Part shown: positions 1 through 6,658 of the stretch, in pieces
Layout: each line of letters begins with the position of its first letter
How positions within the stretch are numbered: the stretch's first letter is position 1
NCBI GenBank assembly: GCA_035640715.1
Contig: DASQVO010000377.1
Span: 1 to 16,631, forward strand
Direction of reading: 5' to 3'
Length of the DNA: 16,631 bases
Source: DASQVO01 sp035640715
GTDB taxonomy: Bacteria > Actinomycetota > Actinomycetes > Streptosporangiales > Streptosporangiaceae
The notes under the pieces: generated by a model
Seen by the model: the letters and a program-made list of their open reading frames with translations, nothing else
The model's database searches: none
What the model was told of the DNA's origin: nothing
Position numbers and translations under genes: made by a program

Positions 1-1
1 C

Positions 2-154
2 CTGATGGTCGAGCAGAACGTGCATGTCGTGCGCAGGCTGGCCAGCCAGGTCATCGTCCTGGACCGGGGCCAGGTGGTCCACGCCGGCCACGTCAGCGAG
101 CTCGGCGACGAGAGCCTGGTGCGGCGCCTGCTCGGCGTCTCTGGAGCGGCATGA
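2..154 (+). CDS. livF: LivF-type ABC transporter ATPase, C-terminal end (partial)
   Basis: This open frame enters from the left edge and stops at the TGA at 152-154. The visible ~50 residues start LMVEQNV, run through VIVLDRGQVVHAG and end in SGAA. That is the characteristic tail of LivF-type ATPases of branched-chain amino acid (HAAT) ABC transporters: the VEQN switch (H-loop) region followed by the signature 'xxDRGxVVxxG' strand. The Walker and LSGGQ motifs lie outside the window. It overlaps livH by four bases (ATGA at 151-154), so translation is probably coupled. Known of the family: LivF and LivG energise the LivH/LivM permease pair on the cytoplasmic face. The substrate cannot be read from this fragment. 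Confidence 0.9.
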   Translation: MMVEQNVHVVRRLASQVIVLDRGQVVHAGHVSELGDESLVRRLLGVSGAA

Positions 155-1059
155 GCACATTCATCGCCATCACGGTCAGCGGCGTCGCCCTTGGCGCCGT
201 CTACTTCCTCATCGCTTCCGGCCTGTCCCTCATCTACGGCCTGATGGACGTGCTGAACTTCGCCCACGGGGTCTTCCTCACCCTGGGCGCCTACGCGGGA
301 TGGGCGGTGGCGGCGCACCTGCCGGCCGCGCTGCCAAACGCGGCAGTGCGCTTCCTGGTGACCGCATGTGCCGCTGCGCTCGGCGGCGCCGCGGCCGCCG
401 CTGTCACCGAGCTGCTGCTCATCCGGCCGCTTTACGGACGGCCGGTCAGCCAGATCCTGGTCACGATCGGGCTCGACCTGGCATTGCTGGGTCTGCTGCT
501 CGGGGCGTTCGGGAGCAACTCCCGTTCGATCGCGGTGCCGTCCTGGCTCACCCAGGTGACCCGGTTCGGGAGCGAGCGGATCCCGAATGGTGACATTGTG
601 GCGATCGGGACGGGAATTGTGCTGCTCGGCGCGCTCACCTGGTTTCTCCGCCGGACCCGCTATGGCATCATCATCCGGGCCGGGGCGCAGAACCGGGAAA
701 TGGTGCGGGCGCTCGGCATCAACGTCGGCAGGGCCTTCACCGTGGTGTTCACGATCGGCGGTGCCGCAGCGGGCCTGGCAGGCCTGCTCAACGCGGTGGT
801 TTTCAGCGGAGCGCTGGTCGATCCCACCCAGGGCGATCAGCTGCTGATCTTCGCCTTCATCGTGGTGGTGATCGGCGGCCTGGGCTCGCTGGCCGGCTCG
901 GCGGTCGCCGCCCTGCTGGTCGGCCTTGTCCAGACGTACGTGAGCTTCTATGCAGGCAGCGGAAGCGGCCTGGGCCAGCTCGGCAATATGTCGGTCGTCC
1001 TGGTCCTTGCGGTCGTGCTGCTTGTGCGGCCCCGCGGGCTGCTCGGGAGCACGGCATGA
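151..1059 (+). CDS. livH: LivH-type branched-chain amino acid ABC transporter permease
   Basis: 302-residue integral membrane protein, the usual LivH length, made largely of hydrophobic segments separated by short loops. The N-terminal block with ASGLSLIYGLMDVLNFAHG (about residues 22-40) is the family hallmark. The C-terminal GGLGSLAGS loop (about 242-250) is the ATPase-contact region typical of HAAT permeases. The start ATG overlaps the livF stop, and the stop overlaps the livM start (ATGA at 1056-1059). It should pair with LivM to form the transmembrane channel. HAAT systems carry branched-chain amino acids, amides, urea or small aromatic and fatty carboxylates. The ligase downstream favours a carboxylate substrate here, but this is inference. 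Confidence 0.95.
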   Translation: MSTFIAITVSGVALGAVYFLIASGLSLIYGLMDVLNFAHGVFLTLGAYAGWAVAAHLPAALPNAAVRFLVTACAAALGGAAAAAVTELLLIRPLYGRPVSQILVTIGLDLALLGLLLGAFGSNSRSIAVPSWLTQVTRFGSERIPNGDIVAIGTGIVLLGALTWFLRRTRYGIIIRAGAQNREMVRALGINVGRAFTVVFTIGGAAAGLAGLLNAVVFSGALVDPTQGDQLLIFAFIVVVIGGLGSLAGSAVAALLVGLVQTYVSFYAGSGSGLGQLGNMSVVLVLAVVLLVRPRGLLGSTA

Positions 1060-2246
1060 CGCGCGTGCTCGGGCGCCGCGGCAGCCCTTCCGCCCGGACA
1101 ACGCCAGGCGGCGGTGCCGTTGCGCGCCGCCTCTCCCGGCTGACGAGCCGGGATCCGGCTGCCCCGGCGGGAACGCGGCGCACCCGGACCGGTGTGACGG
1201 TGCTCGCCGTGGCGCTCGTGATATTCGGCCTCCTTCCCCTGGCGAGCTTCCAGATTCCCTGGGTGCTGCCAGGATCGGTCGACGTCGTGAACTCTGCCGG
1301 GACCCTCGAAGTGCTCGGCTTGTGCTTTATATTCGCGGGCGTCGCGCTCGGCTTCGACCTGCTGTTCGGCTTCACCGGCATGCTGTCGTTCGGGCAGGTT
1401 CTCTATTTCGCCGTTGGCGTCTACCTCACAGACATCGCCCTGTCGGTGTGGCACTGGGCCCTGCTGCCGGCGGTCGCGCTCACCATGGCCGCCGGGTTCG
1501 TCCTGGCGGTCGTCCTCGGGGCGATCAGCCTGCGCGTCCGCGGAATCGCCTTCGCAATGGTCACCCTTGCGTTCGCGCAGGCGGCCTACTACCTGATCGC
1601 GGACAATCCGCACGGCCTGACCGGCGGCGACAGCGGGCTGGTGATGTCGACCGTCCGGCTTCCCGCACAGCTTGTCGGCGTGGTCAGCACCCGCAATCTC
1701 TACTGGCTGGCGCTCGCCTTCCTCGTCGTTGCCTACGCCGTGGTATGGCTCACCACCGAGTCGGTGGCCGGGCGGGTGTGGCTTGCCATCCGCGAGAGCG
1801 AACAGCGTGTCGAGGTGCTCGGCCTGCGGCCGTTCCGTTTCAAGCTGGCTTCGTTCGTGCTCTCTTCCCTCATCGCCACCGCCGGCGGTGTGGTCTACCT
1901 GCTCCTCGTGGGCACGGCGGCACCCAGCTCGGTTGCCTCGACCACGGTGACCGTCTCCATCCTGGTCATGGTCGTACTCGGCGGCGCCGGCACCCGGTGG
2001 GGCGCGGTGGTCGGCGCTATGGTCTATGTGTACCTGCAGCAGTACCTGCTTAAAATCGCGGCGGAGCCTTCGTTCACCTCGCTGGCTGCGCCCCTGCGAG
2101 TGCCGCTGTCACAGCCCGATTTCCTGCTCGGGGCCATCTTCATCCTCTTCATACTGTTCGCACCCGGCGGCATCGCCGGGCTGGCTGGCCGTGCCCGGGC
2201 AGGCATCGCAGGCAGATTCCGGGGGGGAAAACACATTGGCAGCTGA
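1056..2246 (+). CDS. livM: LivM-type branched-chain amino acid ABC transporter permease
   Basis: 396 residues. A basic, Arg/Pro-rich extension of about 45 residues precedes the first membrane segment (around residues 47-66). The family block GFTGMLSFGQ lies at about 105-114, the periplasmic-side loop HGLTGGDSGL at about 186-195, and the ATPase-contact loop VVLGGAGTRWGA near the C-terminus. These identify a LivM partner for LivH. The start ATG shares ATGA with the livH stop. The last codons contain a run of seven G (2221-2227) and overlap the TetR start by 11 bases. The basic N-terminal extension is longer than in compact LivM proteins, so a later start cannot be excluded, but the coupled ATG is the best choice. 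Confidence 0.95.
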   Translation: MTRVLGRRGSPSARTTPGGGAVARRLSRLTSRDPAAPAGTRRTRTGVTVLAVALVIFGLLPLASFQIPWVLPGSVDVVNSAGTLEVLGLCFIFAGVALGFDLLFGFTGMLSFGQVLYFAVGVYLTDIALSVWHWALLPAVALTMAAGFVLAVVLGAISLRVRGIAFAMVTLAFAQAAYYLIADNPHGLTGGDSGLVMSTVRLPAQLVGVVSTRNLYWLALAFLVVAYAVVWLTTESVAGRVWLAIRESEQRVEVLGLRPFRFKLASFVLSSLIATAGGVVYLLLVGTAAPSSVASTTVTVSILVMVVLGGAGTRWGAVVGAMVYVYLQQYLLKIAAEPSFTSLAAPLRVPLSQPDFLLGAIFILFILFAPGGIAGLAGRARAGIAGRFRGGKHIGS

Positions 2247-2889
2247 CGCACCGCCCGAGCCCGCCGAGGCAGGAGGCCGGAAACCCGGGACGAAGGGGGA
2301 GCGGACCCGCCGCCGCCTGCTGGAGGCGGCCGAGGAAGTCTTCGCCGAGCTCGGCTATCACGACGCGTCGATCGTGAAGATAACTGAGGCGGCCGAGGTG
2401 GCCCAGGGTACCTTTTACCTGTATTTCTCCGGGAAACAGGCAATTTTCGATGAGCTGGTCACCGATCTCAATCGCAGGCTCCGCCACGCCATGGCATTGG
2501 CCTCGACCAAGGGAAACACCAGGCTCGAGGTGGAACGCCTGGGATTCGAGGCGTTCTTCCGGTTCACCGCGGAGCATCCCGCCCTCTACCGGATCATCCG
2601 CCAAGCCGAATTCGTCTCGCCGAGGATGCTCCGCCTGCACTATGAGCGACTGGCCGAGGGCTACATAACAGGGCTGCGCCGCGCCATGGACCGGGGCGAA
2701 ATCGCCATCGAGGATCCGGTCGTCACCGCCTGGGCGCTGATGGCCGTCGGGGAGATGGTCGGCATGCGCTGGATCCTGTGGGGAGACACGAAAGAAGTAC
2801 CCCCGGAGGTATTTCGCGAGACCATGTCGTTCGTCGCGAGAGCCCTGGGTCTTCCGGCTCCGGCCGCTGACAGAGGTGACCATGGCTGA
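2236..2889 (+). CDS. TetR/AcrR-family transcriptional regulator inside the transporter operon
   Basis: 217 residues from a TTG start at 2236, chosen because a G-rich SD-like run (2221-2227) sits 8 bases upstream and the preceding in-frame sequence is livM coding. An acidic/proline-rich N-terminus is followed by the TetR helix-turn-helix. Helix 1 is in GERTRRRLLEAAEEVFAELG (about 21-40), and the recognition region ends with GTFYLYFSGKQAIFDELV (about 58-75), a textbook TetR signature. The C-terminal ligand domain (about 80-205) has an FFRFTAEHPALYRIIRQAEF block often seen in regulators of lipid or CoA-ester catabolism. It overlaps livM by 11 bases and the next gene by 8, so it is cotranscribed with its presumed targets. 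Likely ligand: the transported compound or its acyl-CoA (inference). Confidence 0.92.
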   Translation: MAADAPPEPAEAGGRKPGTKGERTRRRLLEAAEEVFAELGYHDASIVKITEAAEVAQGTFYLYFSGKQAIFDELVTDLNRRLRHAMALASTKGNTRLEVERLGFEAFFRFTAEHPALYRIIRQAEFVSPRMLRLHYERLAEGYITGLRRAMDRGEIAIEDPVVTAWALMAVGEMVGMRWILWGDTKEVPPEVFRETMSFVARALGLPAPAADRGDHG

Positions 2890-3919
2890 TGCCGGGAATG
2901 TCAGCGACGTCGGCATCGTCGGTACCGCCTCCTGCCTGCCCGACCGCTGGATGAGCGCGGCCGAGATCGCCGAGGCGAGCGGCATTCCGGAGGCCGTGCT
3001 CGTCGAGCGCTTCGGGCTGCTCGGCAAGCATGTCGCTGCGGCCGACGAGCACGTGACCGACCTCGCAGGCGCGGCAGCCCGTCGGCTGCTTGCCGAGGTG
3101 GGCGCGGATCCGGCCGACATCGACGCCGTGGTCTATTTCGGCTCGACCTGGAAGAACTTCCCGGTCTGGCAGGCGGCGCCCCGGATCGCCCATGAGCTCG
3201 GCTGCAGCCGCGCCTTCGCCCTCGAGCTTGACTACACCTCGTGCGGATCCCCGGTGGCGCTGCGGGTAGCCAAGTCGCTGGCGGTGTCGGACCCGCACGT
3301 CCGCAACGTGCTCCTGGTCGGCGCCAGCTGTGAATCCCGCCTGCTCGACTATTCAAATCACCGCTCACGGTTTATGTTCAACTTCGGCGACGGCGGGGTC
3401 GCCGCACTGCTCGCCCGCGGTCATCATGCCAACCGGGTTCTGGAGACATCGATGCTGACTGATGGCTCATTCAGCCACCACGTCAAAGTCCCGGCTGGCG
3501 GGTCAGTTGCGCCCGCATCCGCGGAGACGGTCGCCGGGCGCCAGCATTTCCTTGACGTGGACGATCTCGACACCATGCGGCGCCGCCTGTCGGAGGTGAG
3601 CTTGAACAACTTCATGCAGGTTGCCGCGACCGCGGTCAAGCGGTCGGGCCTCACCCTCAGCGATGTTGACTTTGTCTGCCCGATCCACGTCAAGCGGTCC
3701 ATGCAGCACGCGCTGCTCGGCGCGCTCGGAGTCGGCGAGAGCCAGGCCATCTACCTCGAGGACGCCGGCCACCTGAGCGGAGCCGACAATCTGCTCGGGC
3801 TGGACCGGCTGGCCAGGGCAGGCCGGCTGCATGACGGCGACGTGGTGCTGCTGCTGGCCGCCGGCACCGGCTACACCTGGGCAGCGACCGCCGTGCAGTG
3901 GGGGAGCGCTGCGCCATGA
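2882..3919 (+). CDS. KAS III-like (3-oxoacyl-ACP synthase III family) thiolase-fold enzyme with a Cys-His-His active site
   Basis: 345 residues from ATG 2882, preferred over the in-frame GTG at 2876 because AGAGG (2872-2876) is then 5 bases upstream. The overall pattern is FabH/init_cond: N-terminal VGIVGTASCLPDRW, DxxxVVYFGST, the nucleophile region ELDYTSCGSP (Cys121), FNFGDGGVAALL, the His region CPIHVKRS (His269), and the C-terminal LLLAAGTGYTWAATAVQW. Aligned on E. coli FabH, HQAN becomes HVKR and GNTSAAS becomes GHLSGAD, so the triad Asn is His297. The family performs Claisen condensation of an acyl-CoA or, in some members, acyl transfer. A Cys-His-His set is normal in KAS I/II but not KAS III. 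It lies between the TetR gene and the ligase, overlapping both. Exact reaction unknown. Confidence 0.88.
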   Translation: MADAGNVSDVGIVGTASCLPDRWMSAAEIAEASGIPEAVLVERFGLLGKHVAAADEHVTDLAGAAARRLLAEVGADPADIDAVVYFGSTWKNFPVWQAAPRIAHELGCSRAFALELDYTSCGSPVALRVAKSLAVSDPHVRNVLLVGASCESRLLDYSNHRSRFMFNFGDGGVAALLARGHHANRVLETSMLTDGSFSHHVKVPAGGSVAPASAETVAGRQHFLDVDDLDTMRRRLSEVSLNNFMQVAATAVKRSGLTLSDVDFVCPIHVKRSMQHALLGALGVGESQAIYLEDAGHLSGADNLLGLDRLARAGRLHDGDVVLLLAAGTGYTWAATAVQWGSAAP

Positions 3920-5487
3920 AGTCATCGGATTACGCTATCGGCGGCTGGCTGCTTGCCCGCGCCGCGCTCACCCCCGACCGCGTCGCGATCGACTTTGAGG
4001 ACCGGCGGATCAGCTACCGGGAACTGGCCGCTGTGGCGGCCGGGCGCGCAGCGGCGTTCGCGGCAGCGGGCCTGCAGGCCGGCGACCGGGTCGCGACGCT
4101 GGCGCGGAACTGCCCCGAGCAGGTGGAGGTGTTCTTCGCCTGCGCAATGAGCGGGCTGATCATGGTGCCGCTCAGCTTCCGCCTCACCGCCGCCGAACTG
4201 GCCTACCAGCTCAACGATGCACAGCCAGCGGTACTGCTGGCCGAGCAGGCGATGCGGGAACTCGCCGCGGCGGCCTGCCGGCAGGCTGACATTCCGCTCG
4301 GCATCGTGCCACTGGCCAGCGTGGCTGACGGGCCCGGCGCGGGATCGCCACGGGCAGCAGATCAGCATTCGCCGCACGCGGCCTACCTCGCGGCGGACGC
4401 CGGGACGGGCCCGTCCGGAGACGACCCGCTGCTCATGCTCTACACCTCAGGCACGACCGGCAGGCCGAAAGGCGCGGTGCTCACGCACGCCAACTGCTTC
4501 TGGACCAACCTGAGCCTGGACCGGACGGCGGAAATGTCCGGCGGCGACGTGGTGCTCCAGGTGCTGCCCCAGTGCCATGTGGGCGGGTGGAACGTCCAGC
4601 CGCTGCTCGCCTGGTGGAAGGGGGCCCAGGTGGTGCTGGAGCAGGGCTTCGACGCGGAGCGGGTCCTGCGGCTCATCGCCGCCAAGCGGGTCACCACGAT
4701 GATGGGAGTGCCGACGAACTACCTGATGCTTGCGAACCATCCGGGATTTGCCGGGGCGGACCTCTCGAGCCTGCGCCAGGTGATCGTCGGCGGGGCTCCG
4801 ATGCCGCTCTCGCTCATCGAGAAATGGCAGGCCCGCGGCGTCACCGTGATGCAGGGGTACGGCCTCACCGAGGCAGCGCCCAACGTGCTCTGCGTCCCGC
4901 CGGAGGATGCACGGCGGAAGGCGGGGTCGGCGGGGCGGCCTTACCTCCACGTGCAGGTGGCCCTGCGTGACCTGGCCGGTGCCGGGCTGCTTCACGGCCC
5001 AGGCACCGGTGAGCTGGTCGTTGCCGGGCCGAATGTGTTCAGCGGCTACTGGCGGAACCCAACGGCCACCGCAGCGGCCCTCCGGGATGGCTGGCTCGCC
5101 ACCGGCGACGTGGCGGAACGGGATGCCGACGGCTTCTACTGGATCCGCGGCCGCCTGAAGGAGATGTACATTTCCGGCGGCGAGAACGTCTACCCGGCAG
5201 AGGTCGAGGAGGTGCTCATCGCCCATGAGGCCGTCGCCGAGGCGGCGGTGATCGGGATTCCCGATGAGCAGTGGGGAGAGACCGGGCTCGCTTTCATCGT
5301 GTTCAGCCCCGGACGTGAGCAGCCGGTAAACGAGCTTGCCGGATACTGCCGGACCCGGCTCGCTGCCTACAAGGTCCCCAGGCACTTCCGGGTCGTCGCG
5401 CAGTTGCCCCGGCTGAGCAGCGGCAAGGTGGACAAGCTCACCCTGTCGAAGGGGCTGGTGGCCGACGGCGGACCAGTTGTGAGCTGA
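3916..5487 (+). CDS. AMP-forming acyl-CoA synthetase/ligase
   Basis: 523 residues from ATG 3916, which shares ATGA with the previous stop and has GGGGAG (3901-3906) nine bases upstream. All ANL-superfamily motifs are present: the P-loop YTSGTTGRPKG (176-186), GYGLTEAAP (314-322), TGDVAERDADG (396-406), hinge RGRLKEMYISGGENVYP (411-427), and C-terminal catalytic Lys504 in SSGKVDK. It should activate a carboxylate to an acyl-AMP and then an acyl-CoA in the cytoplasm. Length and motifs fit medium/long-chain or aryl-CoA ligases; the acid cannot be deduced. It is the last gene of the tight operon, so it probably activates what the Liv-type transporter imports and feeds the KAS III-like enzyme (inference). 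Confidence 0.95.
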   Translation: MKSSDYAIGGWLLARAALTPDRVAIDFEDRRISYRELAAVAAGRAAAFAAAGLQAGDRVATLARNCPEQVEVFFACAMSGLIMVPLSFRLTAAELAYQLNDAQPAVLLAEQAMRELAAAACRQADIPLGIVPLASVADGPGAGSPRAADQHSPHAAYLAADAGTGPSGDDPLLMLYTSGTTGRPKGAVLTHANCFWTNLSLDRTAEMSGGDVVLQVLPQCHVGGWNVQPLLAWWKGAQVVLEQGFDAERVLRLIAAKRVTTMMGVPTNYLMLANHPGFAGADLSSLRQVIVGGAPMPLSLIEKWQARGVTVMQGYGLTEAAPNVLCVPPEDARRKAGSAGRPYLHVQVALRDLAGAGLLHGPGTGELVVAGPNVFSGYWRNPTATAAALRDGWLATGDVAERDADGFYWIRGRLKEMYISGGENVYPAEVEEVLIAHEAVAEAAVIGIPDEQWGETGLAFIVFSPGREQPVNELAGYCRTRLAAYKVPRHFRVVAQLPRLSSGKVDKLTLSKGLVADGGPVVS

Positions 5488-5513
5488 CAGCAGGCTGGAG
5501 CCAGCCGATACGG

Positions 5514-5569
5514 GACGGATCTCGTGTGGCACCCCCGAGCCGGCTGATGCGGTGCGGATCTTGTGCGGC
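5514..5569 (+). repeat. Imperfect 17-bp direct repeat upstream of the Ser-rich protein
   Basis: Two copies, 5514-5530 and 5553-5569, match at 13 of 17 positions around a shared CGGATCT core, with starts 39 bases apart. They lie between the ligase stop and the candidate promoter at 5561-5588. A short near-palindrome GGCTGG-AG-CCAGCC (5493-5506) sits just upstream. They could be regulator half-sites or chance similarity. Confidence 0.3.
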
Positions 5570-5588
5570 TGCTGGCGCCTGCCAGAAT
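5561..5588 (+). promoter_or_regulatory. Candidate promoter giving a leaderless mRNA for the Ser-rich protein
   Basis: TTGTGC (5561-5566) is followed 16 bases later by CAGAAT (5583-5588), which matches the actinobacterial YAnnnT -10 pattern. Six bases then separate it from ATG 5595, so the transcript would start at or very near the start codon. No Shine-Dalgarno sequence precedes this ATG, which supports the leaderless reading. Confidence 0.45.
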
Positions 5589-5594
5589 GCAGTT

Positions 5595-5936
5595 ATGCGC
5601 AAAGGCGTCAGCTCATCGCGCCCTGATGGCGGCTCGGTCCTGAGCATCGGATCGAACGGCTCGATCTTGTCGATCGGCTCTTCGGGATCGATTTTGTCGG
5701 TTGGCTCGGTTGGCTCGATCTTGTCGATCGGTTCGGCGGGCTCGTTCGCCTCCATCGGCTCCTTCGCTTCTCTCGGCTCCCTCGCGTCGGCGTTCTCGAT
5801 CGGCTCCATGCTGAGCTTCGCCTCGATCCGGTCGGGGTTGTCCGCCTGGTCGCTGCGCGGCTGGCGGGCAAGAGGCAGCGGGGGAGCGGTCCGCAGTGCA
5901 CGTGGGCAGGCCGCAGGAGGCAGCGCCAGCGGATGA
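5595..5936 (+). CDS. Small Ser/Gly-rich nonapeptide-repeat protein
   Basis: 113 residues from ATG 5595. After a short basic start (MRKGVSSSR), the protein consists of about seven nine-residue units. The first four are regular (LSIGSNGSI, LSIGSSGSI, LSVGSVGSI, LSIGSAGSF); the last three decay toward ASIGSFASL-type units. A Trp-containing basic tail (SAWSLRGWRARG) and a Gly/Arg/Ser end follow. There is no signal peptide or recognised domain. Regular spacing of hydrophobic and small residues suggests a beta-solenoid or other stacked beta structure (inference). I have the impression that similar Ser-Ile-Gly-Ser repeat ORFs occur in other actinomycetes but know no function. The opposite strand is also open in phase with the same third-codon positions, so codon bias cannot decide the strand. 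Strand choice rests on the promoter and co-orientation. Confidence 0.6.
   Translation: MRKGVSSSRPDGGSVLSIGSNGSILSIGSSGSILSVGSVGSILSIGSAGSFASIGSFASLGSLASAFSIGSMLSFASIRSGLSAWSLRGWRARGSGGAVRSARGQAAGGSASG
5640..5828 (+). repeat. 27-bp tandem units encoding the nonapeptide repeat
   Basis: Seven head-to-tail 27-base units (5640, 5667, 5694, 5721, 5748, 5775 and 5802, each the unit start) encode the nine-residue repeats. The first four keep a TTG/CTG-TCG-ATC-GGC core with frequent CGATCG palindromes; the last three diverge. No indel breaks the 27-base period, so selection has kept the protein register. Confidence 0.8.
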
Positions 5937-5952
5937 CGGACCTGTGGGGTGA

Positions 5953-6345
5953 CCGTGGCTGATCAGGCTCCACGCGATCCAGTACCTGCTCGGTAACCTT
6001 GACCGGCAGTACCTGACGAGGCTGCGCGCCCGCGGCGGGCTCCAGGCGTACCCGTCGCGGACCAAGGACACGGACAATGTCGACTTCTCGACCAGCTCGG
6101 TGGGACTCGGCGCGGTCGCGCCGCTGTTCGCCGCCGTGGCCCGCCGGTACGTCGACGCCCACTTCGGTGACGGGCCGCGCTCCCGCTTCATCGCGCTGCT
6201 CGGGGACGCCGAGCTTGACGAAGGAAACGTCTGGGAAGCCGTCTTCGACCCCGTGACCCATGGCCTCGGCAACGTCATGTGGGTGGTCGACTTCAACCGC
6301 CAGTCACTCGACCGCGTTGTCCCCGGCGCCAGCACATCGAGTTGA
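5953..6345 (+). pseudogene. Fragment of a pyruvate dehydrogenase E1-like (thiamine diphosphate) gene
   Basis: The open frame from 5953 (just after an in-frame TGA at 5950) to the TGA at 6343-6345 encodes an internal piece of a transketolase-like E1 component. From about 5968 it reads HAIQYLLGNLDRQYLTRLRA, then GLQAYPSRTKD and STSSVGLGAVAPLF. The thiamine diphosphate-binding stretch GDAELDEGN follows, and then VVDFNRQSLDRVVPG ends the similarity near 6325. About 120 residues remain of an enzyme that is normally near 800-900. Both ends are missing, no start codon with an RBS exists at the left, and the frame runs into unrelated sequence after VVPG. The remnant is well conserved, so decay looks recent. 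It lies between the Ser-rich ORF and the hairpin array. Confidence 0.85.
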
Positions 6346-6483
6346 ACGACCTGCTGCCGGGCTCCATCGTCAACGCCGCGCTCGCCGCCCTGTCACTGGG
6401 TTCGTAGCGGCAGCCCGCCCGAGAGCTGGGTGCGGACGAGATCGGTCACGTCTGGCTCGGGACCATCTTCCTGGCCCTGCCTT
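6346..6483 (+). other. Degenerate stretch after the E1 fragment
   Basis: No supported gene. A one-base shift near 6325 opens a short frame (QHIELNDLLPG, then NAALAALS) to a stop near 6408. Another short frame (ARELGADEIGHVWLGTIF) runs to a stop near 6493. QHIEL resembles a phrase found further along E1/transketolase proteins, so this may be more of the same decayed gene, but I cannot confirm it. Confidence 0.35.
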
Positions 6484-6631
6484 TGGCCTGTTGAGGCCAG
6501 TCGGGAACAGGCGAGTGAGGTCACTTGTCGCTGTGACCTGCGGCTCCGGGACTCAACGGCTATCCAGTTCCCTGTCCGTTTGCGCCGGATAGGGAATTCG
6601 GCAGTGACGCTGATAATGAAGCGGACACTGT
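6484..6631 (+). other. Array of four consecutive hairpins upstream of the LmbE gene
   Basis: Four non-overlapping inverted repeats occur in 148 bases. Hairpin 1: TGGCCT/AGGCCA (6484-6489/6494-6499), loop GTTG. Hairpin 2: AGGTCAC/GTGACCT (6518-6524/6533-6539), perfect, 8-base loop. Hairpin 3: 6566-6578/6586-6598, 13 pairs with two G-U wobbles and a 7-base loop. Hairpin 4: 6601-6606/6626-6631 plus 6608-6611/6620-6623, around loop GATAATGA. CTATCC (6560-6565) can also pair with GGATAG (6587-6592), competing with hairpin 3. No U-tract follows any of them, so they are not ordinary terminators. The array ends 27 bases before the LmbE ATG. It could be a structured leader or small RNA, a set of operators, or debris. 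GATAAT (6612-6617) in loop 4 could also serve as a -10 box. Confidence 0.5.
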
Positions 6632-6658
6632 GCGGTAGGTGAACCCGGCGACGGAGGG

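Noticed and set aside
2149..3120. Long minus ORF spanning the TetR and KAS genes
   Set aside because: It crosses two well-supported plus genes and shows only antisense-like composition.
5493..5506. GGCTGG-AG-CCAGCC as a terminator of the liv operon
   Set aside because: The spacer is only two bases and no U-tract follows; it is too weak to call.
4447..5532. 361-codon minus ORF opposite the acyl-CoA ligase
   Set aside because: Antisense to a ligase with all catalytic motifs; no RBS or domain pattern.
5640..5828. CRISPR-like or intergenic satellite interpretation of the 27-bp units
   Set aside because: Units are contiguous without spacers and keep a strict codon register, so they are protein-coding repeats.
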